A stretch of DNA of 64,000 nucleotides from Desulfoluna limicola (lineage in GTDB: Bacteria > Desulfobacterota > Desulfobacteria > Desulfobacterales > Desulfolunaceae). The notes under the pieces were generated by a model. That model made no database searches and had not been told where the DNA came from. It was given only the letters and a program-made list of their open reading frames with translations. Position 1 is the stretch's first letter, and each line of letters starts with the position of its first letter. The translations under genes were made by a program, and so were the position numbers. Positions 42,052 through 51,809 of the stretch are shown one piece after another. The DNA lies in the NCBI RefSeq assembly GCF_021654575.1, contig NZ_AP024488.1, positions 1,550,001 through 1,614,000 on the forward strand, written 5' to 3'.

Positions 42052-44280
42052 TTATGGGGCCAGGCTGTTGATGAAGCAGCCCCCGCCTCCTGTGGGCTTT
42101 GTATCGTCTGCGCTAAAGGAGGGCCCACCCGGATCGACGACCACGCCGTTTTCAATCAGGTCATTATCGCCCCGTTTGCCATCCACAAAATGCAGGGTGA
42201 TGACGTTGCCGTTTATTTCGGCCCCGGTTGTCCCGTCATAAGTAAATTCATACCAATGAGCGACAGGGTTATCTGGGGTGCGACCGTATTTGTAGTAGGT
42301 CGAGGGCTCCGTTCCTTCGGGCAGATAAATCGTCGCGGTGGTGGCAGCACCGGGAGTCAAACCGTTGATGGTGAAGTTGACGAGCCCGTAGGAGAAGTCG
42401 GCATTTTCCGGGGCTTCATCGGAAACAGCGGCAATGCCCGACGCCTGACAGTCAGCGAGGGTGGTTCCGGAAACGGTCGCCAGGGTGATGTACTCGGTGC
42501 TTTCATGGGCAGTCAGGGAGGTGACGTTGTCCTGGAGGATGTCCTTGATGCCATCGGTGTTTCCGTCCCCGTTTCCGGGAGCGGCCGCTTCCACATCATC
42601 ATCAATTCCGTCGTTGTCATCATCGGTATCGGCGTTGTCGCCCGTGCCGTCCCCGTCCGTGTCTTTCCATTCCGACGGATCCAGCTGGAAGGCATCGTCA
42701 TCATCTGCGACTCCGTCGTTGTCGTCATCGGTGTCTGCGTTGTTGCCCGTGCGATCCCCATCGGTGTCTTCCCACTCCAGAGGGTCCAGGGGAAAGGCAT
42801 CGTCCGCATCCAGCACGCCGTCATCGTCGTCATTGGTGTCCGCGTTGTTGCCTGTGCCGTCCCCGTCGGTGTCTTCCCATTCCAACGGATCTGCCGGAAA
42901 ATGGTCATTCACGTCAAGGACGTTGTCGCCGTCATCATCGTCGTCAAGGTTGTTGGGCGTGCCATCCTGGTCGTAGTCAATGTCGAACACGGAAATCGCG
43001 TTGGCTGAATTTGCCGCTGTGTAGAGATGACCATTATCCGGACTCAGGGTAATGAAACGGACTTGGTCTAAACTGGGGATACCGTCATCGGAAGCTGTCA
43101 TCACCTTCTCAAAGGCAAGCTCTCCTGTACTGCTGTTTCGTGTAAATGCCGTCACCGCGCCACGGACGCCACCTGCATAGCGGCTTCCCCAGGCAGCAAG
43201 ATAGAGCCGGCAGCCATCTGAGGTTATTCTGGCAGAATACGGACCGTCAAGACAGTCGGCTTCTATGTCGGAGTTTTTGATGATACTTGAAAAGGAAAGC
43301 AGGCCTGTGACGATGTCCCGATTGAATGTGAGGATTGAGTCAGACCCTTGACCGGTAACATAGACGTGCTTGTTATCCGGACTCACAACAACAGATGAGG
43401 CATTCCACAATCCGTCCAGATCGACATTGTCTTTCAGTACCTGAACAAAGGTCAATCGGCCGGTGACATTGTCTCTGCTGAATGCGGCAATGTTACCGGC
43501 ACGCATTCTACCACCGGTCATGTCGTCGCCCCCCATGCTTGCGACATAAACGTTGCGGTTGTCCGGGCTCACCGCAAGTGATCGTGCTCCATATAAAAAG
43601 TCGATTCCTGGATCGGTATCCCAGATTACGTCCACAAATGTCAGCAGACCTGTCGTAACGTTTCGCTCGAAGACCAGTATATTTGCAATACGAGTACTCA
43701 TATCATAGTCTGGGTTGGTGACATAAACATGGCTGTCATCAGGGCTCACTACGACATCCGAGGTGTAGAGAAAACAGTCCAAACCTAGCTCAGTGTCTGT
43801 GATAAGCTGGGAACGTGTCAACTGGCCAGTGTCGCTGTCCCGGTCGTAGACGGCCAATGAAATTCTGCCAGCGGCATAGACATGATTTCCGTCTTGGCTT
43901 ACGGTGACTACATTTGCACCGTCAAGGTCGGGATCTATGATGGCTTCCGTAAAAGTGAGACGACCGGTGGTGATGTCCCGGCTGAAGAGGGCAAGCGCAT
44001 CTTCTGAATAACCGGCTGTGTAGACATGGTTGCCGTCGGGACTTACTGCGGCTGATCTGACATTTTCTAACCCATCGACACTGTTAACGTTGTCATAATG
44101 TGCTTCATTAAACGTAATTGACGCTGATGAGGGCGATGGGAAAAGCGTAAGCCCTGTAAAAAGGCCCACCACCAACAGCATGAAATGATGTACGTAACGG
44201 CTGCGTGTGCCGTTCTGCTTCAAGTTCCTCAGTACCGGCAGGGGAACAAAATAAGTGATCTTTTTGATTAGGTGTTTCAC
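42052..44280 (-). CDS. Secreted beta-propeller protein with thrombospondin type 3 repeats
   Basis: 742 aa. A signal-like hydrophobic segment lies at about residues 33-54. A seven-bladed lactonase/YncE-type propeller (about 60-440) follows, with repeats of AVSPDGNHVYTAG and ALFSRDITTGRLTF. Then come calcium-binding thrombospondin type 3 repeats (about 455-575: DDDDDGDNVLDVNDHFP, TDGDGTGNNADTNDDDDGV). A C-terminal choice-of-anchor-like domain (about 600-725) contains ITLHFVDGKRGDNDL and VVDPGGPSF, and it ends GGGGCFINSLAP. The GGGGCFI motif resembles the start of the GxGCFIATA sorting signals of related bacteria, but the hydrophobic tail is missing. Probably exported to the surface. Confidence 0.85.
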   Translation of the reverse strand: MKHLIKKITYFVPLPVLRNLKQNGTRSRYVHHFMLLVVGLFTGLTLFPSPSSASITFNEAHYDNVNSVDGLENVRSAAVSPDGNHVYTAGYSEDALALFSRDITTGRLTFTEAIIDPDLDGANVVTVSQDGNHVYAAGRISLAVYDRDSDTGQLTRSQLITDTELGLDCFLYTSDVVVSPDDSHVYVTNPDYDMSTRIANILVFERNVTTGLLTFVDVIWDTDPGIDFLYGARSLAVSPDNRNVYVASMGGDDMTGGRMRAGNIAAFSRDNVTGRLTFVQVLKDNVDLDGLWNASSVVVSPDNKHVYVTGQGSDSILTFNRDIVTGLLSFSSIIKNSDIEADCLDGPYSARITSDGCRLYLAAWGSRYAGGVRGAVTAFTRNSSTGELAFEKVMTASDDGIPSLDQVRFITLSPDNGHLYTAANSANAISVFDIDYDQDGTPNNLDDDDDGDNVLDVNDHFPADPLEWEDTDGDGTGNNADTNDDDDGVLDADDAFPLDPLEWEDTDGDRTGNNADTDDDNDGVADDDDAFQLDPSEWKDTDGDGTGDNADTDDDNDGIDDDVEAAAPGNGDGNTDGIKDILQDNVTSLTAHESTEYITLATVSGTTLADCQASGIAAVSDEAPENADFSYGLVNFTINGLTPGAATTATIYLPEGTEPSTYYKYGRTPDNPVAHWYEFTYDGTTGAEINGNVITLHFVDGKRGDNDLIENGVVVDPGGPSFSADDTKPTGGGGCFINSLAP

Positions 44281-44861
44281 GTACCATCCATCCTTTCTGT
44301 GCAGTCGAACACGATTGTTACCAACAGCGGCTGTACAGCCCCCCCACCTCCACCAAGGGACCCCGTGTTTCTTGGTCCACTTGCAGGCTCGCGCAAAAAA
44401 AGGATTCCATAAAGAAAAACCCGGTACTCATTTTTATTGCGCTACCCTAGGCAGCCCGGCCATCTTAAAATAGATAAGATCCGGTGGCTTTCCGTCCCAC
44501 GATCACTCGTGGTTTGGCTTTGTCATGGAGATTAATAAATACTACAATTTTTAATTGAGATGACTTTTTAGCTATACAGAAGATGTTCAGTTGTCAAGGA
44601 ATAAAATGAGTTGAACAGGTGCTTCATCTGTTCGAAGTTACCTGATATTCATTGGGACCATGCGTAAGTATGGCAAACATGTTTGGGGGGATAACGTTTT
44701 TATACAAAAACGAATCACGCAGACTTCCTGTGTTCAGGCCGGGCATTTCTCCTGGCTACAGGTATTCCAATCCTGCCGCTTCATGCTATACAGTTCTGAG
44801 AGTACTTCAGGGCAACCAAAGAAAGTGGATGTCCCTACGGAAAGAAGGATTATATACAACC
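44281..44861. other. Divergent gap between propeller and LuxR-type regulator
   Basis: No gene recognised. Reading frame continuity upstream of the regulator runs back to 44652 but without start support. The region must hold promoters for both flanking genes; TTTTTAATTGAGATGAC...TATACA near 44553-44580 is a weak candidate for the + strand. Confidence 0.4.
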
Positions 44862-47465
44862 ATGCAGCTCCTCAAGACAAAGTTCCATATTCCCCGAATA
44901 AACACAGGCTCCACGGTATCCAGGGAACGGCTGAGACGCCAGATAGGCGACACCAGTCCCCTTGTCCTGATCTCTGCCCCTGCGGGGTATGGCAAAACCA
45001 CGTTGCTGAGCGAGTGGGCTGAAGAGAGCAAAAGCCCTGTGGGTTGGGTTTCCCTTGAGCAAAGCGAAGATATCCCGGAGTTGTTCTGGCGCTATTTTCT
45101 GACGGCTGTTGTATCGGCATCCGGCGGCTGCGGCGAACACGCCCTTGAGCAGATCAGGTCTGCCGGCATCTCATCCATCGAGACGATCCTAACCGGAGTC
45201 ATCAACGATGTGACCGAGAAGGGGGCAGGGTTTACCCTTGTCCTGGATGATTATCACGTCATCACCGATTCGCTGATCCACGGTGGCATGGCTTTTTTCA
45301 TCGATCACCAACCCGAGAACATGCGACTGATTATCGCCGGCCGGGAAAAACCGCAGCTTGCACTGTCCAAGTACAGGGTTTCAGGAAAACTGACGGAGAT
45401 CAGAGCGGTACAATTCAAGTTCAATGCCCATGAGACAGAGTGTTTACTCAACAGTATCCATGGCCTGAACCTTGATATGGACGACCTTGCCTCTCTGTCC
45501 CAAAAGACCGAAGGGTGGGTTGCCGGCCTGGCCCTTGCGGTCCTCTCCATGCGGGAGAGCGAGGACAGGCACGCTTTTATTCGCAGTTTCACCGGAAGCC
45601 ACCGGTATGTTATCGACTACCTGATCGAGGAGGTCCTGGCCGGACTTGATGAAGACGTCCGGACATTCATGCTCAAGCTGTCTGTTCTTGAACGGTTTTG
45701 TCCGGAGCTGTGTGCCAGCGTGACTGATCATCCCGAGAGCCTCAGCCTTGTTACGGAAATGGCGCAGAACAACCTGTTTCTTATTCCCTTAGATGATGAG
45801 CGGCAGTGGTTTCGCTATCATCACCTGTTCAGGGATGTTCTCCTGAAAAATCTCGAGCAGAATCATGGCGGGGATATCCCTCAACTCCACCGGAAAGCAT
45901 TTGGCTGGCTGAAGGACAGCGGGTTTCACACAGAAGCCTTTCATCATGGAATCCTGGGGGGAGCGTACCCGGATGCGGCCGAAACCCTGGCCGAACATGC
46001 ACCCGACCTTTACGAAGAATCGGGCGGGCTGATTCTGCAAGAACTCATGGGCCGCCTACCAGGCGAGGTTGTGCTCAGCAACCCCGTTCTATGTTGTTAT
46101 CATGTGCTGCTGGACGTTTTTGCAGGGCACTTTGACCGGATCGAACTCCTTGAGCAGGACGGATTCCGGGGGAATGGGTTGGTTTTGGGGTTCCAGTCCC
46201 TGTTGAAAAGTTACCAGTATTTCTATCAGGACGGCGAATTCGAGAAATGCATCGGTGAGTTGAACATCTGCCTGAAGCTCATCCCGGAAAGGCACCGGGC
46301 TGCCCTTGGGTTGGCCGGTTTGTTGCTGAGCCTATCTTTAAGGTATTCCGGCGACATTGTCTCGGCTTACGAAGAGGTCAAAGACATATCGCTGGACCAT
46401 GATATCCCTGTATTGAAGGCGATCAGCTATGTGGATATTCTCGTGGGCATGGGCAGGCTCCAGGACGCGCTCACCTTCATCGACAGAACCATGGAAAAGG
46501 GCCACGACCACTATGGGGAGAATCTGTTTCCGGAATACGGCTACCTCCTGGTTGTCAAAGCCGGTATTCTCCGTGAACGCGACGAGATATCAGAGGCATT
46601 GAAACTATGCAGGAAAGGCCTGGAACTGGGCCGTGATAAGGAGTTTGTGGAGTTCACGTTTCTTGGCAATCTGGAGTACGCAAGGATCCTTACGGCATCC
46701 GGAAACGTGGAAGAGGCTCAAAAAGCCTTGGAAACTTCGACAGATGCAGCCCGGAGCAGCTCCACGTGGGGCGAGGGCATGTGCCTCGCCCATCAGGCCA
46801 GGATAGAGATGGGAAAAGGGCATATGGTTCAAGCCTGGCATCTCCTCAAAGACATTGTCGACCCCAAGGTTTCGGAGATTCCTTATCGCAAGCACTCCGA
46901 GTATCTCAGCTACTGCCGGTACTGCCTCGGCATGAACGAGCCAGAAACGGTTCATCAACTGACGGACCGGATGATCAGCGAAGACCTCGCCGTGCACCGT
47001 GACGGACGTCTCGTAGAGTGCTACATACTCAAAGCCATGGCTTTCCATGTGCAGAACAATACAGAAAAAGCACTGGGAACCCTGGAAAAAGCCTTTGCCG
47101 TCTCCTCAAAAGAGGGGTTCGTGAGGGTTTACATCGACGAAGGCGACACAATCCGCATGCTCTTCAGACAGGCGTTGGAAAAAGGCACCCTTCCGGATTA
47201 CCTGAAACCATACGCGACAACCCCGGCATCCGCACCCGGCCTCACGCGGTCGGTCATGATCAATGAGTTCAAGGAAGGCTTCAACGAACGTGAAATCGAA
47301 ATTCTTTCTCTGATGAAGCAGGGGTGCTCAAACAAGAATATCGCCGACACACTGTTTTTGTCTGTCAATACGGTCCGGTGGTATGCAAGCCGGATTTTCG
47401 GAAAGCTCAATGTGAAACGCCGGGGCGAGGCCGTGGCCTTTGCGGAGAAGTATGAGTTGATTTGA
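44862..47465 (+). CDS. MalT-type LuxR-family transcriptional regulator (STAND ATPase)
   Basis: 867 aa from the ATG at 44862, where the protein begins MQLLKTKFHIPR, the standard MalT-family start; ATG 44829 is an alternative. The P-loop APAGYGKT is at residues 39-46, and the STAND segment VLDDYHVI is near 130. The winged-helix and TPR-like helical regions fill 230-790. A C-terminal LuxR helix-turn-helix (about 805-865) reads FNEREIEILSLMKQGCSNKNIADTL, VNTVRWYASRIFGKL. Family members are ATP- and inducer-dependent activators. It is immediately upstream of the RND/LolA/outer-membrane gene set on the same strand and is a plausible activator of it. Confidence 0.93.
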   Translation: MQLLKTKFHIPRINTGSTVSRERLRRQIGDTSPLVLISAPAGYGKTTLLSEWAEESKSPVGWVSLEQSEDIPELFWRYFLTAVVSASGGCGEHALEQIRSAGISSIETILTGVINDVTEKGAGFTLVLDDYHVITDSLIHGGMAFFIDHQPENMRLIIAGREKPQLALSKYRVSGKLTEIRAVQFKFNAHETECLLNSIHGLNLDMDDLASLSQKTEGWVAGLALAVLSMRESEDRHAFIRSFTGSHRYVIDYLIEEVLAGLDEDVRTFMLKLSVLERFCPELCASVTDHPESLSLVTEMAQNNLFLIPLDDERQWFRYHHLFRDVLLKNLEQNHGGDIPQLHRKAFGWLKDSGFHTEAFHHGILGGAYPDAAETLAEHAPDLYEESGGLILQELMGRLPGEVVLSNPVLCCYHVLLDVFAGHFDRIELLEQDGFRGNGLVLGFQSLLKSYQYFYQDGEFEKCIGELNICLKLIPERHRAALGLAGLLLSLSLRYSGDIVSAYEEVKDISLDHDIPVLKAISYVDILVGMGRLQDALTFIDRTMEKGHDHYGENLFPEYGYLLVVKAGILRERDEISEALKLCRKGLELGRDKEFVEFTFLGNLEYARILTASGNVEEAQKALETSTDAARSSSTWGEGMCLAHQARIEMGKGHMVQAWHLLKDIVDPKVSEIPYRKHSEYLSYCRYCLGMNEPETVHQLTDRMISEDLAVHRDGRLVECYILKAMAFHVQNNTEKALGTLEKAFAVSSKEGFVRVYIDEGDTIRMLFRQALEKGTLPDYLKPYATTPASAPGLTRSVMINEFKEGFNEREIEILSLMKQGCSNKNIADTLFLSVNTVRWYASRIFGKLNVKRRGEAVAFAEKYELI

Positions 47466-47475
47466 GCTTTCATTT

Positions 47476-47664
47476 GCCTCCGGCGGCCCTGCCGGGGGCC
47501 AAACTTTTGCCATTTTTTATGAGCTGGGTTTGATAAACAGGTCTCTTCTCAAGAACGGTCTAATACCTTACCCTCCGCGCGAATGCCCAGAAAGAGATTC
47601 TGTTACTGCGCCCTTCACGCATTCGAAATCTGCTTTCAAGGTGGCACACCTTGCCGTCGGAGGC
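47476..47664. repeat. Palindromic element between regulator and RND gene
   Basis: Left GCCTCCGGCGGCCC, right GCCGTCGGAGGC, 189 bases. The left arm carries GGGTTTGATAAACAGGTCT, the right arm CTTTCAAGGTGGCACACCTTG. Confidence 0.75.
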
Positions 47665-47876
47665 ATGCTTTTTTCTCCTCCCATCCCCATTTCCATCCTT
47701 TTGGATGGTGATTCCCCCAGGCGTATCGCCTACAAATACTCTCAAGAATAGATGATGAAACGACAGAGCATGTGAGTCGACGTGGTGTTGCGTGTCGTGG
47801 TGATGACGCGACATGGGATCTGATCGATTCAGGCTCTGGGTATGATCACTGGAACCATGTTGGGGCAGGAGTCGTG

Positions 47877-50462
47877 ATGCAAAGGAAAATCAGAGGATTA
47901 AAAGAGTTTTTTGAACATCTGCCTGAACTACTCAGGCGGTTCAGGATGGCTGTCGTTGCATGTTTTCTCGTTGTAACGGTCATGCTGGGAGCCGGTGCAG
48001 GCCGGATCATGATGGACAACTCCCTGGACTCATTCTTCAGGGAAAGCGACCCGGTAAAAAAAGAGTACGACAAATTCAAGGCGGTGTTCGGAGGGGATGA
48101 ATATGTCTACATCGTTTACAAGGCAAAGGACGGTGATATCTTTTCAGGCCAATCCCTCCATGCGCTCAAGGTTTTTTACGATGAGATCGCCAATTACCGA
48201 TTAAGGCTGAGCCCCGAGGAGTCGTCTCCCTTCGACCACATCGTGGAGATCAAATCCCTTATCAATATCAAGTACCTCGAAGCCTCGGGGGATACCCTTT
48301 ACTCAAGGGCTTTTATCGGGGATGACCTGCCGGAGACAGCCGAGGCCCGGGAGAGACTTCGTGCCAAGGCCCTGAACCACCCGGACTATCCTTTTCTCTA
48401 TCTCTCGGAAGATTCGGCTTACGGGGGAATCCTTCTCAGGACCGACTACAACAGTGAAATCGACACCGGTGGGGGAGATCTTACAACATCGGTTACCGCA
48501 AGTGGCTTTGATGAAGATGACCTGTTCGGTGACGAAAGTGAGGGGGTGACTTATTTCCAAAGCCCCGAAGAGATGACATTCATCAAGACCGAGATGACCG
48601 AGTACCCGTTCCTGATCTCCGCCCTGAACGACCTGATGGAAAAAAAAGAGATCGGTGACGCCCTGGAGTTTCACCCGGTGGGCAAGCCCGTATTGATGGA
48701 CTTTTTCTCCGAAGCGGTGCTCAAGGATCTTGGCAGAATCATGGGGTTTGTCATGGTGCTGGTCCTTGTGTCTCTGTGGGTGCTCTTCAGGTCCCTGAGT
48801 GCCGTGTTCTGGCCGGTGGCCATCATTGTCGCAACGTTGGTGTGGGTGACCGGGCTCATCGGCTGGAGCGGGGTGACCATGTCCATCATGTTCCAGATCA
48901 TTGTCTTCCTGATTCTTTCGGCGGGGGTTGCGGATTCGGTTCATCTCATGTCGGGGTATCTCTTTTTCAGGCACCGGGATCTGGACCACAAAAGGGCCCT
49001 GAATGCCGTGATGAAAAAATCGGGGCTGGCCTGCTTCCTGACAAGCGTCACCACGGCCGTGGGCCTGATGTCATTGACGCTCGTGCCCATCAAGCCCATT
49101 GCCGTGTTTGGAATTTTTTCGGCAATCGGCGTGCTTGTGGCCTTTTTTTTGACGGTCTGTCTGATGCCACTGATGCTGGACCTGTGGAACCCTGTGGCCA
49201 AAAATGAAACGGTAAAGACGCACCTGGTCCAGAGATGCATAGGAAAAATCGAGCATATCGGCCATGGCCATGCCGGGACAGTTATCGCGGTATTTTCCCT
49301 GCTGTCTGTCATTTTGCTCGGTGGGCTGATGACGCTTCGCATCGACTCTGATGAAGTCGAGGTGTTGAAAAACGGGTTTCCGCTGAGGGCTTCCTACAAC
49401 CTTGTGAATACATGTATGGGTGGCACCTCGAACCTTGAGATCTCCCTTGATTTCAAAGAGGAGCACGCCCTGAAAGACCCTGCGGTCCTCAATAAAATGG
49501 ACTCCCTGCAGTCATTCATGGAAGCTGCCGAAGGGGCAAAGGTGGTTAAGACGTATTCCCTTGTCAATGTGGTCAAGGACTCGTTCAAGGCACTGAACAA
49601 TGGAGACCAGGGGTTCTACACCATTCCCCAGGACCCAGCGGTACTGTCCCAGACCCTGTTCCTCTTTTCCAACGCAAACCCCAAGGACCGGCGGCGCGTT
49701 GTGACGGACGATTACAGCAAGGCGCGGATCGGCATCCATTCCCGAACCACGGCTTCGGTGGAATCCCTGGTGTTTAAGGAGACTGTCGAGCAGTTCATCG
49801 ATCAGCATTTCATGGAGGTGAAGAAAAAATACCCCGGCACCGAGATTACCCTTACCGGGAACATGGTCCTTCTGGCGGTGATGCTGGATTATATCAGCTG
49901 GTCCCAGATCAAGAGCTTCGGCCTGACCCTTGTGGTGATTTCCGTGATTTTGTTCCTTGTTTTCGGCAATATCAAAGCCGGGACCATTGCCATCATTCCC
50001 AATGTGTTTCCCATTTTGACGACCTTCGGACTGATGGGGTTCCTGGGGATTCCCCTGGACATGGACACACTCTTGATCGCGCCGGTTATCATCGGGCTTG
50101 CCGTGGACGACACCATTCATTTTCTGACTCACTACAGGCTCGAACTGGATAAGACAGGGGACCTGAAACAATCTGTGGTCCACGCCATCAGAGAGTCAGG
50201 CCAGGCGATCTGCTTTACCTCCCTGATCCTTGCTGCCGGTTTCTCCATGTTTATCCTCTCCTTTCACAACGGACTCAGCCACTTCGGCATCTTTTCGGCC
50301 GTTGCCATCATGACGGCGTTTGTCGCGGATATCATTCTCTTGCCAGCGCTGTGCACCTTTTTTAATGTGGATTTCAATGAAGAACCAGTCAGAGCACCCC
50401 AGGAAGCGCACTCGCCTTTTGAGTCAAAACACAGGATAAAAGCTGCCTCCGGTCAAAAATAA
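47877..50462 (+). CDS. RND-superfamily exporter (MMPL type)
   Basis: 861-aa inner-membrane transporter with about 12 helices in two halves. The ATG at 47877 has AGGAG five bases before it. Helix 1 (MAVVACFLVVTVMLG) precedes a large periplasmic loop, followed by the cluster at about 285-440 (GFVMVLVLVSLWVLF, IIVFLILSAGVADSVHLMSGY). A second loop and helical cluster (about 660-830) include LGIPLDMDTLLIAPVIIGLAVDDTIHFLTHY, the paired GxADD/AVDDT elements of RND proteins. This branch is related to hopanoid/sterol and lipid exporters. It is followed by genes for a LolA-like periplasmic carrier and an outer-membrane protein, so lipid or lipoprotein trafficking is the best inference. Confidence 0.92.
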   Translation: MQRKIRGLKEFFEHLPELLRRFRMAVVACFLVVTVMLGAGAGRIMMDNSLDSFFRESDPVKKEYDKFKAVFGGDEYVYIVYKAKDGDIFSGQSLHALKVFYDEIANYRLRLSPEESSPFDHIVEIKSLINIKYLEASGDTLYSRAFIGDDLPETAEARERLRAKALNHPDYPFLYLSEDSAYGGILLRTDYNSEIDTGGGDLTTSVTASGFDEDDLFGDESEGVTYFQSPEEMTFIKTEMTEYPFLISALNDLMEKKEIGDALEFHPVGKPVLMDFFSEAVLKDLGRIMGFVMVLVLVSLWVLFRSLSAVFWPVAIIVATLVWVTGLIGWSGVTMSIMFQIIVFLILSAGVADSVHLMSGYLFFRHRDLDHKRALNAVMKKSGLACFLTSVTTAVGLMSLTLVPIKPIAVFGIFSAIGVLVAFFLTVCLMPLMLDLWNPVAKNETVKTHLVQRCIGKIEHIGHGHAGTVIAVFSLLSVILLGGLMTLRIDSDEVEVLKNGFPLRASYNLVNTCMGGTSNLEISLDFKEEHALKDPAVLNKMDSLQSFMEAAEGAKVVKTYSLVNVVKDSFKALNNGDQGFYTIPQDPAVLSQTLFLFSNANPKDRRRVVTDDYSKARIGIHSRTTASVESLVFKETVEQFIDQHFMEVKKKYPGTEITLTGNMVLLAVMLDYISWSQIKSFGLTLVVISVILFLVFGNIKAGTIAIIPNVFPILTTFGLMGFLGIPLDMDTLLIAPVIIGLAVDDTIHFLTHYRLELDKTGDLKQSVVHAIRESGQAICFTSLILAAGFSMFILSFHNGLSHFGIFSAVAIMTAFVADIILLPALCTFFNVDFNEEPVRAPQEAHSPFESKHRIKAASGQK

Positions 50463-50504
50463 CAACCGCTTTTAAAGCGCAATGTGTTCAAAGGCTATCA
50501 ACCT

Positions 50505-50560
50505 TTTTTAAACGTTTAACCGCCGGTAGGGCCGCCGGAGGACCCGGCCGAATAGTGACG
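50505..50560. repeat. Intergenic repeat, right end with outer motif
   Basis: GTTTAACCGCCGGTAGGGCCGCCGGAGG followed by CCGAATAGTGACG, matching the right ends at 13415-13442 and 56650-56682. Confidence 0.6.
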
Positions 50561-50601
50561 ACCAAATAACAAAAGACATTTTCCACGGGCGAAGCCCGTC
50601 A

Positions 50602-50636
50602 GCAAATGCGAAGGGACGAAGTCCCGGAGCATTTGC
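50602..50636. repeat. Two-level hairpin module just upstream of the LolA-like gene
   Basis: GCAAATGC/GCATTTGC outside, GGGAC/GTCCC inside with GAA loop, then GAACCTGGAGGG. The GGAGG of the flanking sequence serves as ribosome site for the ATG at 50653. Confidence 0.75.
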
Positions 50637-50652
50637 GAACCTGGAGGGAGCA

Positions 50653-51519
50653 ATGAAAAAAATTCTGTTGATATGCATTTCGATTATCATGTGTGGCTCA
50701 CCGGTGTTTGCGCAGAGCGCCCTGGACATCATGAGACGGGTCGATGATCGGGACGACGGGAATTCGCTGATATCGCGAATCCGCATGACAAGCTACCGGT
50801 ATGCCGTGCGGGACGGCAAGAGCGTTCCTGCGGAAAACCCGAGGGTCAAGGTGATGGATTTTATCCGGAAAGATTACGGGCCGAAGGAGAAGGACCACAA
50901 GAGCATCACCATCCTCCTCGAACCCGGACGGGAGCGCGGCATCAGCTTTCTGCAGTACGATTATGAAGAGGTGGGAAGGGACACGGACCAGTGGATGTAC
51001 CTGTCGGCCCTGGGGAAGGTCAAGCGCATCGTGTCCGGGAATGAAAATGAACCCAAAACAGGCAGCTTTTTCGGCTCTGAATTCAATTATGAGGACATGG
51101 AATCCTACAACCTCGCTGACTACACCTATACGATCCTCGGGGACGAGATTTACCGCAAAAAAACGTGTTGGGTGATTGAAGCAACGCCCGTCACGAGAAA
51201 AGCCGTCACGAGCAACTACAGTCGCGCCATCATGTGGATCGATAAAGAGAGGGACCTGATCCTGAAATCGGATCTGTTCAATCGCAATGGCAGGAAAGAG
51301 AAACAGATTTTGTACGGAAAGATTGAAACAATCGAGGGCATTCTTGTCCCGAGAAAGGTCATTGTGACCAATCTCCTGAACCAGAGGCGAACCGTGATGG
51401 CCTATGAAACCATTGCGCTGAACAGGCCGGTGGAAGAGATGTTTTTGACCCGGCGAACCCTGACAGACAAGGGCTTCAGGGAACGAAAGCTGAAAGAGTA
51501 CCAGAATGTGAGTCGGTAA
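50653..51519 (+). CDS. LolA-like outer-membrane lipoprotein-sorting protein
   Basis: 288 aa. The signal peptide (MKKILLICISIIMCGSPVFAQ) is followed by ALDIMRRVDDRDDGNSLISRIRMTSYR and a LolA/LppX-type half-barrel (EPGRERGISFLQYDYE, DQWMYLSALGKVKRIV, FGSEFNYEDMESYNLADYTY), the pattern of periplasmic lipid carriers found next to RND exporters. It probably receives a lipid or lipoprotein from the RND protein. GGAGG lies seven bases upstream of the ATG. Same strand as flanking envelope genes, about 190 bases after the RND gene. Confidence 0.88.
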   Translation: MKKILLICISIIMCGSPVFAQSALDIMRRVDDRDDGNSLISRIRMTSYRYAVRDGKSVPAENPRVKVMDFIRKDYGPKEKDHKSITILLEPGRERGISFLQYDYEEVGRDTDQWMYLSALGKVKRIVSGNENEPKTGSFFGSEFNYEDMESYNLADYTYTILGDEIYRKKTCWVIEATPVTRKAVTSNYSRAIMWIDKERDLILKSDLFNRNGRKEKQILYGKIETIEGILVPRKVIVTNLLNQRRTVMAYETIALNRPVEEMFLTRRTLTDKGFRERKLKEYQNVSR

Positions 51520-51809
51520 CCGTTTACCTGTGCCTCCGGCGGCAAGGGGGGCACCTTGAAACCCTGTGGCGGGTGCGTGGGGGGTACGGCAGTGTGACTG
51601 TTACTGGGCAGAGACCTGTTTCATTGTTGCGTAACGCCAGCTCCCCAATGTCGTCTTCCCCGGCTGGCCGGGCGGCCTTACGTGTCAGGTATGCCATTAT
51701 GGTGCGTTTCAAGGCCGTGTAGGCGGATCGCGTGACCGGGGATCCATGGTTGCACGATGACACCGCGTGAATCGGGATCTATGAAGTAGGATACGTTTAA
51801 CAGGGGGGC

